A program made the translations under genes and the position numbers. A stretch of DNA of 37,502 nt from NCBI RefSeq assembly GCF_007830435.1, contig NZ_VLLC01000031.1:1-37502 (forward strand), in the 5' to 3' direction. This document shows positions 17,850 to 27,500 of this stretch, piece by piece. Source of the stretch: Desulfobotulus alkaliphilus (GTDB taxonomy: Bacteria > Desulfobacterota > Desulfobacteria > Desulfobacterales > ASO4-4). How positions within the stretch are numbered: the first letter of the stretch is position 1; each line of letters opens with the position of its first letter. Below the pieces are notes generated by a model. The model was given only the letters and a program-made list of their open reading frames with translations, ran no database searches and had not been told where the DNA came from.

Positions 17850-19004
17850 TCACATCCATCGCAGGGCTGCTTTTTTCAGCAGTGTTTCATGTTCGCTGCC
17901 CTCAGGCTGACGAAGGTTGTTATCCGAACGCCCCGGAGTATGCATCTCATGGGCAAGGTCAAGGATCTGGGAAATGTCAGAAACCGTTTCACGGAAATGA
18001 TCCCTGAACCCAAGCCCTTCCATAAAGAGGAAGATTTTTTCAGAAAAAACGTCAGGCTCTTCCCCCAGCCTCCGGGCAAGGTCAGCCATGCGGCCATCAT
18101 CGGCCCCAAGGTTGAACGCCCAAAGTTCCGGCAGGGTAAAGCTGCATGCAATGCCATGGGGTGTTCCAAGGTGGGCGGTGAGGGGATAGGAAATGGCATG
18201 GGCCATGGCCGTCCGTGTACTGGCGATGCAAAGGCCGGAAAGCAGGCTGGCTTCCAGCATTTTTGTGCGCAGGAGGGTATTGCCGGGATCGTTTTTTAAA
18301 GGGGGAAGGGATTCCAGCACAAGGCTGATGCCTTCGGCTGCCAGGGCCAGACTTACGGTGGAGCAGTGGACGTTCCATACGGATTCAAGGCACTGGGAAA
18401 GGGCATCCAGCCCTGTGGACAGGGTGGTTTTCCATGGCAGGGAGCAGCTGAGGCCGGGAAAGAGCAGGGCCTTTTCGGGGTGCAGATTGTCCGAGGCGAG
18501 GGAATATTTTTTTTTCCTGTCCATATCCCATAGGGTGGCAAAGGGTGTGACCTCGCTGCCTGTTCCTGCGGTTGTAGGGCAGGCTGTCAGGGGGATGGGG
18601 GAGAGCTCCGGCAGCTTTGTTCCCGTGGAGAGCATTTCAAGGGTTTCGCCGGGGGATGGGGCAGTCTCAGCCAGCAGCCATGAGAGGATCTTTCCAAGAT
18701 CCATGGCACTGCCGCCCCCAAGGGCAAGGATATGTCCCGGTCTGAAATCCCTTATACCTTCACATATTTCCTTCAGATCCGTGAATGATGGATTGCTTGC
18801 AGCCGTATCCAGCAGCATATATGGAATTTTATTTTCTGAAAAAAGATTTTCCACGCTCCGGGTAATGCCCCTTTGCGTGCTTCCGGGAGTTGTGATGAAA
18901 AGGGTAGGGCAGGGTTTAAGATGCCCCTTCAGATCTTCTGGGAATTCAAGGCGGCTGTATATGCGGACAGGGGCATGAAATTCCCACTTTGAATCATGAT
19001 TCAT
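17850..19004 (-). CDS. Iron-containing alcohol dehydrogenase, probable phosphonoacetaldehyde reductase
   Basis: 384 residues, group III ADH. The NAD(P) motif is LALGGGSAMDLGK (about 94-105) and the fold markers are CPTTAGTGSEVTPFA. By alignment with the family, metal ligands fall at D200, position 204, H269 and H283; position 204 is Gln here where His is usual. Directly downstream of the decarboxylase, it most likely reduces phosphonoacetaldehyde to 2-hydroxyethylphosphonate (PhpC/FomC-like step). No aminotransferase for the 2-aminoethylphosphonate branch is present. AAGGA precedes ATG 19004. Confidence 0.85.
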   Translation of the reverse strand: MNHDSKWEFHAPVRIYSRLEFPEDLKGHLKPCPTLFITTPGSTQRGITRSVENLFSENKIPYMLLDTAASNPSFTDLKEICEGIRDFRPGHILALGGGSAMDLGKILSWLLAETAPSPGETLEMLSTGTKLPELSPIPLTACPTTAGTGSEVTPFATLWDMDRKKKYSLASDNLHPEKALLFPGLSCSLPWKTTLSTGLDALSQCLESVWNVHCSTVSLALAAEGISLVLESLPPLKNDPGNTLLRTKMLEASLLSGLCIASTRTAMAHAISYPLTAHLGTPHGIACSFTLPELWAFNLGADDGRMADLARRLGEEPDVFSEKIFLFMEGLGFRDHFRETVSDISQILDLAHEMHTPGRSDNNLRQPEGSEHETLLKKAALRWM

Positions 19005-19013
19005 AATATGTCC

Positions 19014-20153
19014 TTAATACCGGGGCTGAGGGATGTCACAGCATGCAGCCATGAAGGCCTGCCTGTTCTGCTCCGGTGTGGATGTGGGGCGTCCCAGATT
19101 ATCCCTTGAGCCGGGAAGGATTTTAATTTCAAGCATCTGCGGCCCTTTGCTCCGGCATATTTCCTCCCATGCCCCTTTAAGGCTTTCGGCGTCCGAAGCC
19201 AGCAGCCAGTTTCTGTACCCGCAGGCCCTTGCCATGGCCTTAAAATCTATTTTTCCGGCAACGGTGGGCTGGCCTCCCACGGACTCGTGGGCTGCGTTGT
19301 TCAGGAGAATATGGACAAAGTTATCCGGCTTCAGGCTGCCGATGATGGCCATGGAACCCATGTGCATGAGCAGGGAGCCGTCCCCGTCCAGACAGAGAAC
19401 CCGTTTTTCGGGTCTGCCTGCTGCAACTCCCATGGCAATGGAGGCGGTGTGACCCATGGAGCCTACGGTGAGAAAATCCCGCTGTTTTTCTCCCCGGAGC
19501 TGCCGGACTTCAAAGAGTTCTCTGGAGGTTTTACCCGTGGTGGAGACAATGAGGTCACTGGCATCCGCAAGACCCAGCAGTATGGAGAGGGCCTCTTCCC
19601 GCATCAGGCGGGTATCAGGGGCAGGTACAGCCTTTGCCTTGTACGGCGCAAAGGTATTTTTTTTTACAAGCACGGCAGCAGGGCTTTTCTGTTTTTCCAT
19701 ATGGGCGAAGAGACCATCCAGAAGGGGCGCAGGGTCTGTGTCCGGTCCGAGTATGGCATGGGGGATTTCCAGTATATCCAGCTGCTGGCGGGTAATTCTG
19801 CCCTGTTTGATGTGCTGTGGCTCATCCTTGACCCCCGGCTCCCCCCGCCAGCCGATGACAAGCAGCATGGGAATGCCATAAACTTCCGGGTCCGTCAGGG
19901 ACGTGAGGGGGTTGACGCAGTTCCCGAGTCCTGAGTTCTGCATGTAAACGGCCCCGGTTTTTCCCGTTGCCATGTGATACCCCGCAGCCATGGCAATGGC
20001 ATTGCCCTCATTGGCCGTGATGATGTGCTCTTTAGGGCTGCAGCGGTCATCCACAAAGGCGCAGAAATGTTTCAGCAGAGAGTCCGGGACACCGGCAAAA
20101 AAGTCCGTTCCCTTTTGCCGGATAAGTTCATAAAAAAATGAAGGTTCAATCAT
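19014..20153 (-). CDS. ppd: Phosphonopyruvate decarboxylase
   Basis: 379 residues, full length for Ppd/AepY. A thiamine-diphosphate enzyme that makes phosphonoacetaldehyde from phosphonopyruvate and pulls the unfavourable PEP mutase reaction forward. The Glu that activates thiamine is in ITANEGNAIAMAAGY (E49). Family-specific stretches are YMQNSGLGNCVNPLTSL and GWRGEPGVKDEPQH. The ThDP/metal motif is CLDGDGSLLMHMGSM through LLNNAAHESVGGQP (GDG...NN). It starts 3 bases from the end of the PEP mutase gene, as in most phosphonate pathways. Confidence 0.95.
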   Translation of the reverse strand: MIEPSFFYELIRQKGTDFFAGVPDSLLKHFCAFVDDRCSPKEHIITANEGNAIAMAAGYHMATGKTGAVYMQNSGLGNCVNPLTSLTDPEVYGIPMLLVIGWRGEPGVKDEPQHIKQGRITRQQLDILEIPHAILGPDTDPAPLLDGLFAHMEKQKSPAAVLVKKNTFAPYKAKAVPAPDTRLMREEALSILLGLADASDLIVSTTGKTSRELFEVRQLRGEKQRDFLTVGSMGHTASIAMGVAAGRPEKRVLCLDGDGSLLMHMGSMAIIGSLKPDNFVHILLNNAAHESVGGQPTVAGKIDFKAMARACGYRNWLLASDAESLKGAWEEICRSKGPQMLEIKILPGSRDNLGRPTSTPEQNRQAFMAACCDIPQPRY

Positions 20154-20155
20154 GC

Positions 20156-21463
20156 TTATTTGCCCCCCGGTATCAGTTCAAGGATTTCTTTTATGGGCAG
20201 CATCATTTCTGATGCTTCATGGGATCTCTGGTGTTCAAGGATCATTTTTGCGGTTTTTACCATGGCAGGGTAGGCACTGCGCAAAAGCTGGTTCCCGTAG
20301 ATGACCACATTGATGCCATGCTCCATGAACGCATCTTCCCTTACCTGATTATAGGTGGAAGGGACAACCACAAGGGGTTTTCTCTCCGGCAGCTTATTGT
20401 ATTCTTTGCAGAAGGCAAAAACTTCATCAGGGGTTTTTTCTTTACTATGTATCATGATGCCGTCTGCTCCGGCTTCCAGATAGGCCCTGGCTCTGGTCAG
20501 GGCATCATCCATGCCCTTTTTGAGGATCAGGCTTTCAATGCGGGCAATGATCATGAAATCCCGGGTTGCCCTGGCAGCCCTCCCTACCCGGATCTTATGG
20601 CAGAAATTTTCTATGGAATCCTGGGTCTGCTCCACATCGGTTCCGAAGAGGGAATTTTTTTTAAGACCGGTCTTGTCTTCTATGATGGCTGCGGAGATGC
20701 CCAGCCTTTCAAGGGTTTTTACGGTAAAGACAAAGTGCTCCGGCTGTCCGCCCGTATCCGCATCATAAATGATGGGCTTGGTGGTGACCTCCAGAACCTC
20801 ATTAAGGGTGCTGATCCTTGAACTGACATCCACGGCCTCGATATCGGGTTTGCCCTTGGCTGTGGAATCCGTAAGGCTGCTCCCCCACATGCCGTCAAAT
20901 TCCCTTACCCCTTTTTCCGTGTTCACGGAAACATTTTCCACAATGAGACCTGTCAGGCCGTTGTGAACCTCAATGAAGCGGAGAAGGGGTTTTACCTGCA
21001 GCATCCTTGAAAGGGATTTCAGGCGGATTTCCGGTGTGGTGCCGATCTCCTTGGCAGCTCCCTGTAGCTGTGTGGATGAAATGCCTTTGGTGTAGGGAAC
21101 TTCCACCAGCTTACCGCCCCATCCGGCAAGGGCCTCAATGACCCTCTGGCGGGTTTTTTTCTGGACCCCTTCCACCCAGTCATCACCATGTACCACGTAG
21201 TCCGGCTTCAGGGCTTCAAGGTTGGGTACATAATCGAGGGTACTCTGGGGAATCACCCGGCTGACCCCTTTGATGTTTTCAATCACGATCCTGCGCTGTT
21301 CAAAACTCATGAAGGGAATGCGCTTGTAGCTGGCAATGGCCTCATCCGTCAGAAGTCCCACAACAAGCTCCCCCAGCTCACTGGCATGCCTGATGATGTT
21401 CATGTGACCGGGGTGAACAAGGTCGGCACTCATACCGACATAAACGATTTTTTTTTCTGACAT
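20156..21463 (-). CDS. pepM: Cytidylyltransferase-phosphoenolpyruvate mutase fusion
   Basis: 435 residues with two domains. Residues 1-135 form a glycerol-3-phosphate cytidylyltransferase-like domain: HPGH at 17-20 and the ISST element at 128-131, both catalytic signatures that look intact. Residues about 155-430 are PEP mutase, the C-P bond-forming enzyme: YDADTGG (233-239, metal binding) and the diagnostic EDK-X5-NS motif ([10 protein letters not shown], 262-271), which separates true mutases from isocitrate-lyase relatives. One polypeptide therefore opens the pathway and may activate its end product with CTP. GAAGGAG precedes ATG 21463. Confidence 0.95.
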   Translation of the reverse strand: MSEKKIVYVGMSADLVHPGHMNIIRHASELGELVVGLLTDEAIASYKRIPFMSFEQRRIVIENIKGVSRVIPQSTLDYVPNLEALKPDYVVHGDDWVEGVQKKTRQRVIEALAGWGGKLVEVPYTKGISSTQLQGAAKEIGTTPEIRLKSLSRMLQVKPLLRFIEVHNGLTGLIVENVSVNTEKGVREFDGMWGSSLTDSTAKGKPDIEAVDVSSRISTLNEVLEVTTKPIIYDADTGGQPEHFVFTVKTLERLGISAAIIEDKTGLKKNSLFGTDVEQTQDSIENFCHKIRVGRAARATRDFMIIARIESLILKKGMDDALTRARAYLEAGADGIMIHSKEKTPDEVFAFCKEYNKLPERKPLVVVPSTYNQVREDAFMEHGINVVIYGNQLLRSAYPAMVKTAKMILEHQRSHEASEMMLPIKEILELIPGGK

Positions 21464-21549
21464 GGTTCATTCTCCTTCACTGTCCTGTTTTTTTATTGAA
21501 AAACAAGTGTGTGTAAAAAATGTAAAAAGCCGGATATGGAAAAACATAC

Positions 21550-24180
21550 TCAGTCTTCGTACTCAAGCCGCATTTCATACACCGCCATGCCCAGCTTTCT
21601 TGGATCCAGAGAGACGCCAATATCCGCAGGACTTGCCGGGTGACTGATGGAAAAAAGGATTTCCATGGTATCTTCTGCCAGATCAGATGGAATGGTGGCT
21701 TCGTACCAGCCTGTTTGAGCCATTTTCCACTCAGCAGTTTCAACGCCATTTACATGAACAAGAACGCTTTGTTCAGTGATATCTGTATATAAAAAAGGGT
21801 GGGCCATGAGCGTCAGTCTGAGATCCCGTTTCCTTTTTTCGGCAAGCGAAAAGATGAGGCTGGCCTGGCCTCCGGTCCAGCGGTGTTTTGCTTCCGGATG
21901 ATGCCAGCCCATACCGCTAATGGCTTCGGCGGCCTGACCGTAGCCGAACGTAAGGGAGGTTCCTGGTTCCACTTCAGCAGTGATTTTTTCGATACACAGT
22001 TTTGAGATGTTAACGCCCAGCAGTCGTCCGTCTTTTCCCGATCCGCATGCAGACGGGGAAACGGCATCCGGCAGCTCAAGCTCAAGGATAATCTCCTTTT
22101 CCGGGCCGGGCTTCATCCCTGCCGTAGTGAAAATATATTCTTCCTTTTTGTCAACGAACCATTTTCTGAGAATATTCTGGCCTTCTCTGAGAATGATCCT
22201 CTGGCTTTCAAGGGTGCCCCCACAGGTGTATGGAGCCAGTTGCATGCGAATTTTAAGGGTTTCATCTGTTTCTGCTGGAATACGGATGCGGACTTTTTTT
22301 CTTTCTGACCAGGTTCCGTGGGGTTCCGGACCGGACCAGCCTTCAAGCAGAATACCTTCAGGATGTGTGTTTTTGAAACAATAGGTTTCCAGTATTTCTT
22401 CCGGCAGTGAAGCCCCATTGCTTTTGAATGTTTTTCCTGTATAGGCCGGAGGAAAAGTCCTTCCCGTTGCTTTCCATGATGCGGGAGAAAAAGCATGGCC
22501 TTCAATGCTGTATTCCTTCATCTCTGGCAGATAATGCTGCTCCCACCCTGAAAATTCATAATAGAGGTAGCGCCTTGTCCGTTCCTCGTCTTCATTAAGT
22601 TCAAAGAGGTTTTTCCCTTCATAGGGATTTTTTCTGTCCGGCCAGAGCTTTGCGGCAATGGTTGGTGGCACGTCTCCCAGAGAGGCTGGTGCATCGGAGG
22701 TCTGCATGGGGCCAGTGGCTCCGAACTCTTTGGCCATCAGCAGGGGAAGGCCGCTGGCATGGTGCTTTGGGCGGATATCTCCCTTTTTATGGGGAAGCCC
22801 CGGGGCCGGGCCTACGCCGGGGTTATATTCTCCGCCACCATGATCGCTGAGGATGAAAAGCAGGGTTTCATCGAAAATTTCTGTTCTTTTTAAACCTTCA
22901 ATGAATATGTGAACGGCTTCCAGAGCAGCCATGGAATAGGTGAGAAAGCCTTCCCTGTTTCCAGGCTGTCTTTCCTGCTGCAGTGCAGGGTTCAGAACAA
23001 AGGGCTCGTGGGGAATATTGAAATGGAAAAATTTGAAAGTGGGTTTTTTGCTTCCTGCATTCAGTATGGACTGACTTTCTGCGGTAAATTGAAGAACAGG
23101 GTGGAAGTAGTGAATTTTTTCATGGGCGGGTTCTTCAGATGATTCCCTGATAAAGGCTGCGCCCATATGGTTCTGGATACGCCAGCGCATGTCATTGAGC
23201 CAGAAGGGTTTAAGAAACTGAGGAGAACTTCTGAACAGGGCGATATCCATCATTTTGCCGGCATCCCTTGCATTTCTTTCCGGGTTTGTATTCATTATTA
23301 TGTTGGATGCAAAGGCGGTATCATATCCGATAATACGTGGAGCAACGGGGTAAAGGTGGGTCATCCAGCCCTCTCTGGTGAGTCTGGTGGACAGGCTGTT
23401 CTTAAAAGATTCCTGAAGAAAATTCTGTACAGGCATATGATTTTCATACCAGAGTCCTGTAAGAAGTGCCGGAACAGCTCCGTAGGTTTTGGAGTACTGG
23501 GACGTGGTGTTACGAAACCAGGTGAAGCCCTCAAAGTAGTCCCTGTATTCCGGGTGGCGGTCCATGATTTCCTGAAAAATATCCGCCTGAAAGGCGTCCA
23601 GCATGATAATGACAATATTTTTTTTGGGGTTGAAATCCATTTTCCCCTCTTCGGAGAGAGAAAAATTCTGAAAGGAAGGAGGGAATTTTCTGGCTTCAAG
23701 GTAATGGGGAAGCAGCATGATAAGCTGGGCAGAGAGAAGGGTGAGGCAGATAAAAGCAAGGTTTTTTCTTATGATATGCGCAGAGCGCAGAAAAAAGAGA
23801 ATACCACCAGTCCACAGCAGAGTGTCCAGTATCAGACGTATCCGATAGGCTTCCCAGGGTATGGGAACCCCCGTCAAAACACCGTAGTCCCAGTTGATAA
23901 GACTGGCCTGTATCCACCAGAGGGTTGCGATTCCGGTGATAAGGGCAATGGCGTATGTGCGCAGCTTGTCACTGAGAAAGTGCATCAGAAAAAAAAGGCA
24001 GAAGATGAGCAGTCCAAGCAGTGGCAGCCATAGCGTAAAAATAAAGGTGAGGGGTGCTGAGAACTCCTGAATATTTGTAAAATAAGTCTGAAGACCCGTA
24101 AGGAACGGGGTACAGAAAAAAAGAAGTATTGGAAGGAGTAGGTATATCCGGATATGATTTTTTAAAAAGGTTAGCATCAT
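21550..24180 (-). CDS. Membrane sulfatase/phosphotransferase-like protein with C-terminal beta-sandwich
   Basis: 876 residues. Five hydrophobic segments (about 12-33, 43-68, 74-93, 112-132, 140-160) precede an alkaline-phosphatase-superfamily domain: metal-site IIMLDAFQAD (D195), the probable nucleophile region SKTYGAVPALLTG (S230/T232), FHFNIPHEPF, SDHGG (D446, H447) and KHHASGLPLLM. This plan resembles LtaS and phosphoethanolamine transferases, which act outside the membrane. The C-terminal about 270 residues are beta-rich with GMGWHHPEAKHRWTGG, a carbohydrate-linked module seen in other surface-polysaccharide membrane proteins. It could transfer or remove phospho- or phosphono-groups on the glycan. 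Tandem ATGs at 24180 and 24177 are both possible starts. Confidence 0.82.
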   Translation of the reverse strand: MMLTFLKNHIRIYLLLPILLFFCTPFLTGLQTYFTNIQEFSAPLTFIFTLWLPLLGLLIFCLFFLMHFLSDKLRTYAIALITGIATLWWIQASLINWDYGVLTGVPIPWEAYRIRLILDTLLWTGGILFFLRSAHIIRKNLAFICLTLLSAQLIMLLPHYLEARKFPPSFQNFSLSEEGKMDFNPKKNIVIIMLDAFQADIFQEIMDRHPEYRDYFEGFTWFRNTTSQYSKTYGAVPALLTGLWYENHMPVQNFLQESFKNSLSTRLTREGWMTHLYPVAPRIIGYDTAFASNIIMNTNPERNARDAGKMMDIALFRSSPQFLKPFWLNDMRWRIQNHMGAAFIRESSEEPAHEKIHYFHPVLQFTAESQSILNAGSKKPTFKFFHFNIPHEPFVLNPALQQERQPGNREGFLTYSMAALEAVHIFIEGLKRTEIFDETLLFILSDHGGGEYNPGVGPAPGLPHKKGDIRPKHHASGLPLLMAKEFGATGPMQTSDAPASLGDVPPTIAAKLWPDRKNPYEGKNLFELNEDEERTRRYLYYEFSGWEQHYLPEMKEYSIEGHAFSPASWKATGRTFPPAYTGKTFKSNGASLPEEILETYCFKNTHPEGILLEGWSGPEPHGTWSERKKVRIRIPAETDETLKIRMQLAPYTCGGTLESQRIILREGQNILRKWFVDKKEEYIFTTAGMKPGPEKEIILELELPDAVSPSACGSGKDGRLLGVNISKLCIEKITAEVEPGTSLTFGYGQAAEAISGMGWHHPEAKHRWTGGQASLIFSLAEKRKRDLRLTLMAHPFLYTDITEQSVLVHVNGVETAEWKMAQTGWYEATIPSDLAEDTMEILFSISHPASPADIGVSLDPRKLGMAVYEMRLEYED

Positions 24181-24512
24181 TGACCTCTGGTTTTTAGTAA
24201 TCCGTCTGTTTTTTTAAACGGAGTTGGGGCTGCTGGCCTGAATATCAAAGAATGCTGCATACGGCATATTTTGAAGGCGGATTTGTGTGGTTAAGGCACC
24301 CGGCGAATACCTCTCCATACCAGAAGCAGCCAACGCCCTGTTACGGCTTCCTGTCATAGACGAACTGTTGTGGGATTCAAATTCATTGTAATATTATGAT
24401 CAAAATTATCTTTTTAGTTTTTGAATTTGAAGGGTTAGGTTTGATTTGCTCAGGAGCTGCAAAAATGATCAGTGGTTTTCTGAGAGCCTTCGCCCTTTCC
24501 ATCTGGTTTAAA
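24181..24512. other. Intergenic gap between the fusion glycosyltransferase and sulfatase-like genes
   Basis: About 330 bases without a convincing gene, the widest gap within the minus-strand series. It is AT-rich near 24370-24430. The only structure I see is an imperfect inverted repeat around TCCGT...ACGGA (24201-24222) with an A/T loop, near the start of the sulfatase-like gene. The gap probably separates two transcription units (exporter plus polymerase, versus phosphonate module) and may carry a promoter for the second. I could not find a clear -35/-10 pair. Confidence 0.35.
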
Positions 24513-27500
24513 TCAGGACTGCTCCATTGCCATAAGGCAGCTGGCTGTAACGTTTTTCCACGAGTTTTCCGACGCATACCCAACAGATGCACAGGACAGT
24601 GCGTGATATTTATCAGGTGAGTTTAGAATTTTAAGAATAGCTTCTGCAATCCTGTCTGCGTCTGGCTCAACAGTGAAGGCTGCATCCCTTATTTCATCAA
24701 AAATTTTAGCTGTAGATACAATTACGGGGAGCCCCACTGCAAAGCAGTCACTTGCTGAGGCGCTTCCGCCTTCATCGCTTGACAGGTATGGAAGTACGGC
24801 CAGATCACAATTGGAAAGTTTTTCAAGAACTTCTTTTTTTTCCAGAAAGCGGGTATCAAAGTTGACGGCATGTTCCAGACCAAGAGTGTGAACCATTTTT
24901 TTACAAGCCAGCAGTTCTTCTCTGGAGTCTTCACTGGGGTATAATGCGCACTGGATTTTAAGTTTTGTACCGGGAAATTCAGAAAGCACCTTTTTCATTG
25001 CAGAAATCAGGGTGCGGACACCTTTATGCTTTCTTAAAAATCCATTGGTTACGATTACAGGAGGCGTTTTTGACATATCTCTGTCGTATATATTTTTTGT
25101 TTTCAGCGGTTCCTGATGATCAATACCCAGAGGGAGGAAATCCAGAAGAACACCATCTTTTTCTGCTTCGATAATTTCTGATTTGCGATGTGAGAAGAGT
25201 ACAATGCCAAGCTGGTTCAATGTAGAAAAGGCATCTGCGCTGGTGCTTGTGTAATTGTGAACGATAATAAGGGGTTTTATTCGATGTCTTACGCATTTTC
25301 CGGTAAGGGAAAGCAGCATTTTTTCTGAAAAAAATGCCGGATGATATTGAATGATGATTGCCTCACTACCCCAAGAGGTCAGTTGGTCAAAGATGTCATC
25401 TTTAAAAAAAGTTCCTGTCCACTTTTTATTATCCAGATACCATGAAATAATGTGATCAGGCGTATTTTCGAGGGGGTTTTTTTTCTCAAGTGCCGAGACA
25501 CAGGTCAGTATGAGATTGCTGCACCCATGATCATATAGCGTTTCCGCTATTTTTTTTGCATATTCTCCGATGCCGCATTTTAGGCCTGTGGTGGACAGGT
25601 GTGCAATTTTATATGTTTTTTTCTTTTTGTCTAAGGTAAGAGTCCTGCTTTTGCTGATCCACAGCTTGCGGAACTCACGTCCCAGCCTTGGTGATATTTT
25701 TTCCCATGAGTACAGCTCCTCAACTAACAGCCGGTTTTGAGAGCCGAGTTCATCCAGTTTTTTTGATTGTCCATGCATGCCTTTTATAAGGGATGACATG
25801 TCCTCAATTTCTGCCAGCAAAATACCTGCGACATCCTTTGTTGTAATACCGCGAGCTCCTGTTGGCGTTGTAATAACAGGAAGTCCTGCAGCCATAAAGT
25901 CAAACATTTTTATGTTTGTTCCAGAGCCTGAGATCATTGGATTGATGGCAAAATCGCTTGTGTGAAGCCAGTCGGTCCGCTGCTCATCACTGACATAACC
26001 AACGAGGCTTACATTTTCGGGCGGGCTGGACTTTATTCCGTTACAGACACTGCCTGCGATGACAAAATGTACATCCGGGCATTCCGGGGCTATGATATCC
26101 AGAATCGTGTTGGCAGCCTCCAGGTTTGGGGCGTAGTTGCTTCCAATAAAGAAAGCTGTCAATGATTGCTTCGTTTTGAAGTTCAGCTGTTTTCGGGCTT
26201 TATTCTTTTGATCCGGCGAAGGAGGCATAATATTATCGGTGAAAACGCCATTGGGAAAAACTTTGATACGCGTTTTTTTCCAGTTGTACTCATCCATAAA
26301 GCCGTGAACGTCTTCATCCGAGCATGCAAGGATTAAATCTGCCCTGTCTCCGGCCAGTTGCTCTGTGCGTGCTACTTCTTCAATTATTTCAAGTTGAAAA
26401 GGGTCGTTTTTATCAAGGATCTGTGCCCTCAGTCTTTTTTCGATGTTATGTGAATCGTATACAACAACCTTATCCTGCAATATTTTATCTTCCACCAGTG
26501 GTGCTACCCACGGGTGCGAGAACACAACAATATCTGCCCAGCGAACTGTCGATATGACTTCTTCTGTGTACTCTGGAGAAAGGTGTGCCTGTTTTGGAAA
26601 CAGCATATCAATCACAATCCTGTTACCGGCTTTTTTACAGGCTTTTGCAGCAGCAGCGTGGTGTTTATTGCTTAAAGGGATGTTAATTTCCTCAAGGGTT
26701 GGTGTTATATGGTGACGCCTGTATTTTTCACCCTGCCAGTCATATGTACCAATATAGCGTGCTTCTAAATGATTGCCAAGGGCGTGGTAAAGTCCCAGGA
26801 GGCGCAATCTCCCGCCACCAACTGCAGGAATGATTGGCTGCATGTCTAAGATTGCAACCTTTAATTTTTTGTTGTCTTTTTTTATTTGCCCAAAGCGGGT
26901 GCTGAAACCACCCGCTTCGAGTAGCCGGGAAGCCACTTCAGGCCATTGAATTTTTGCAGTTTTTGCATAACCAGCTTTCCCTAGTGTTTTAGCCAGTTCA
27001 CGGTTGTTCCAGAGTTTTTCAAATGCAGTACGAAGGGATTTTTCGTCAGGGTCGCACACAAAGCCAGTGTGGCCATCGGTAACAAACTGATTTGGTTCTC
27101 CTGAATCCGTGCAGGTTATTACTGGCTTTTCAGAGGCGAAAGCTTCCAGCGTGACGTAGCCATAGTCTTCACGGATGGGTATAAATGGGACAGCCAGCGC
27201 ACTTGCATAGAGTTTTTTTAATGTTTCATCATTAACATAACCAAGAAATTCTATTCTTGGATCACCGCCTGCAAGGTCTTTCAACCCCTGTTCTGCTTCA
27301 CCCGTACCGGAAATGACCAAACGCATCGGTAAGCAGGAGCCCTTAACAGCCTTGATTGCGAGGTCAACCCTTTTCCATGCATGCAAACGGCCCGGCATGA
27401 AAAAATAGTCACCGTATTCAGCGTTGTAGAGGCCTTTTAAATCGATTGGGGGGTGAAGTATTTCAGCGTCAACACCATTCCAGTATCTGAGTCTTTCAGC

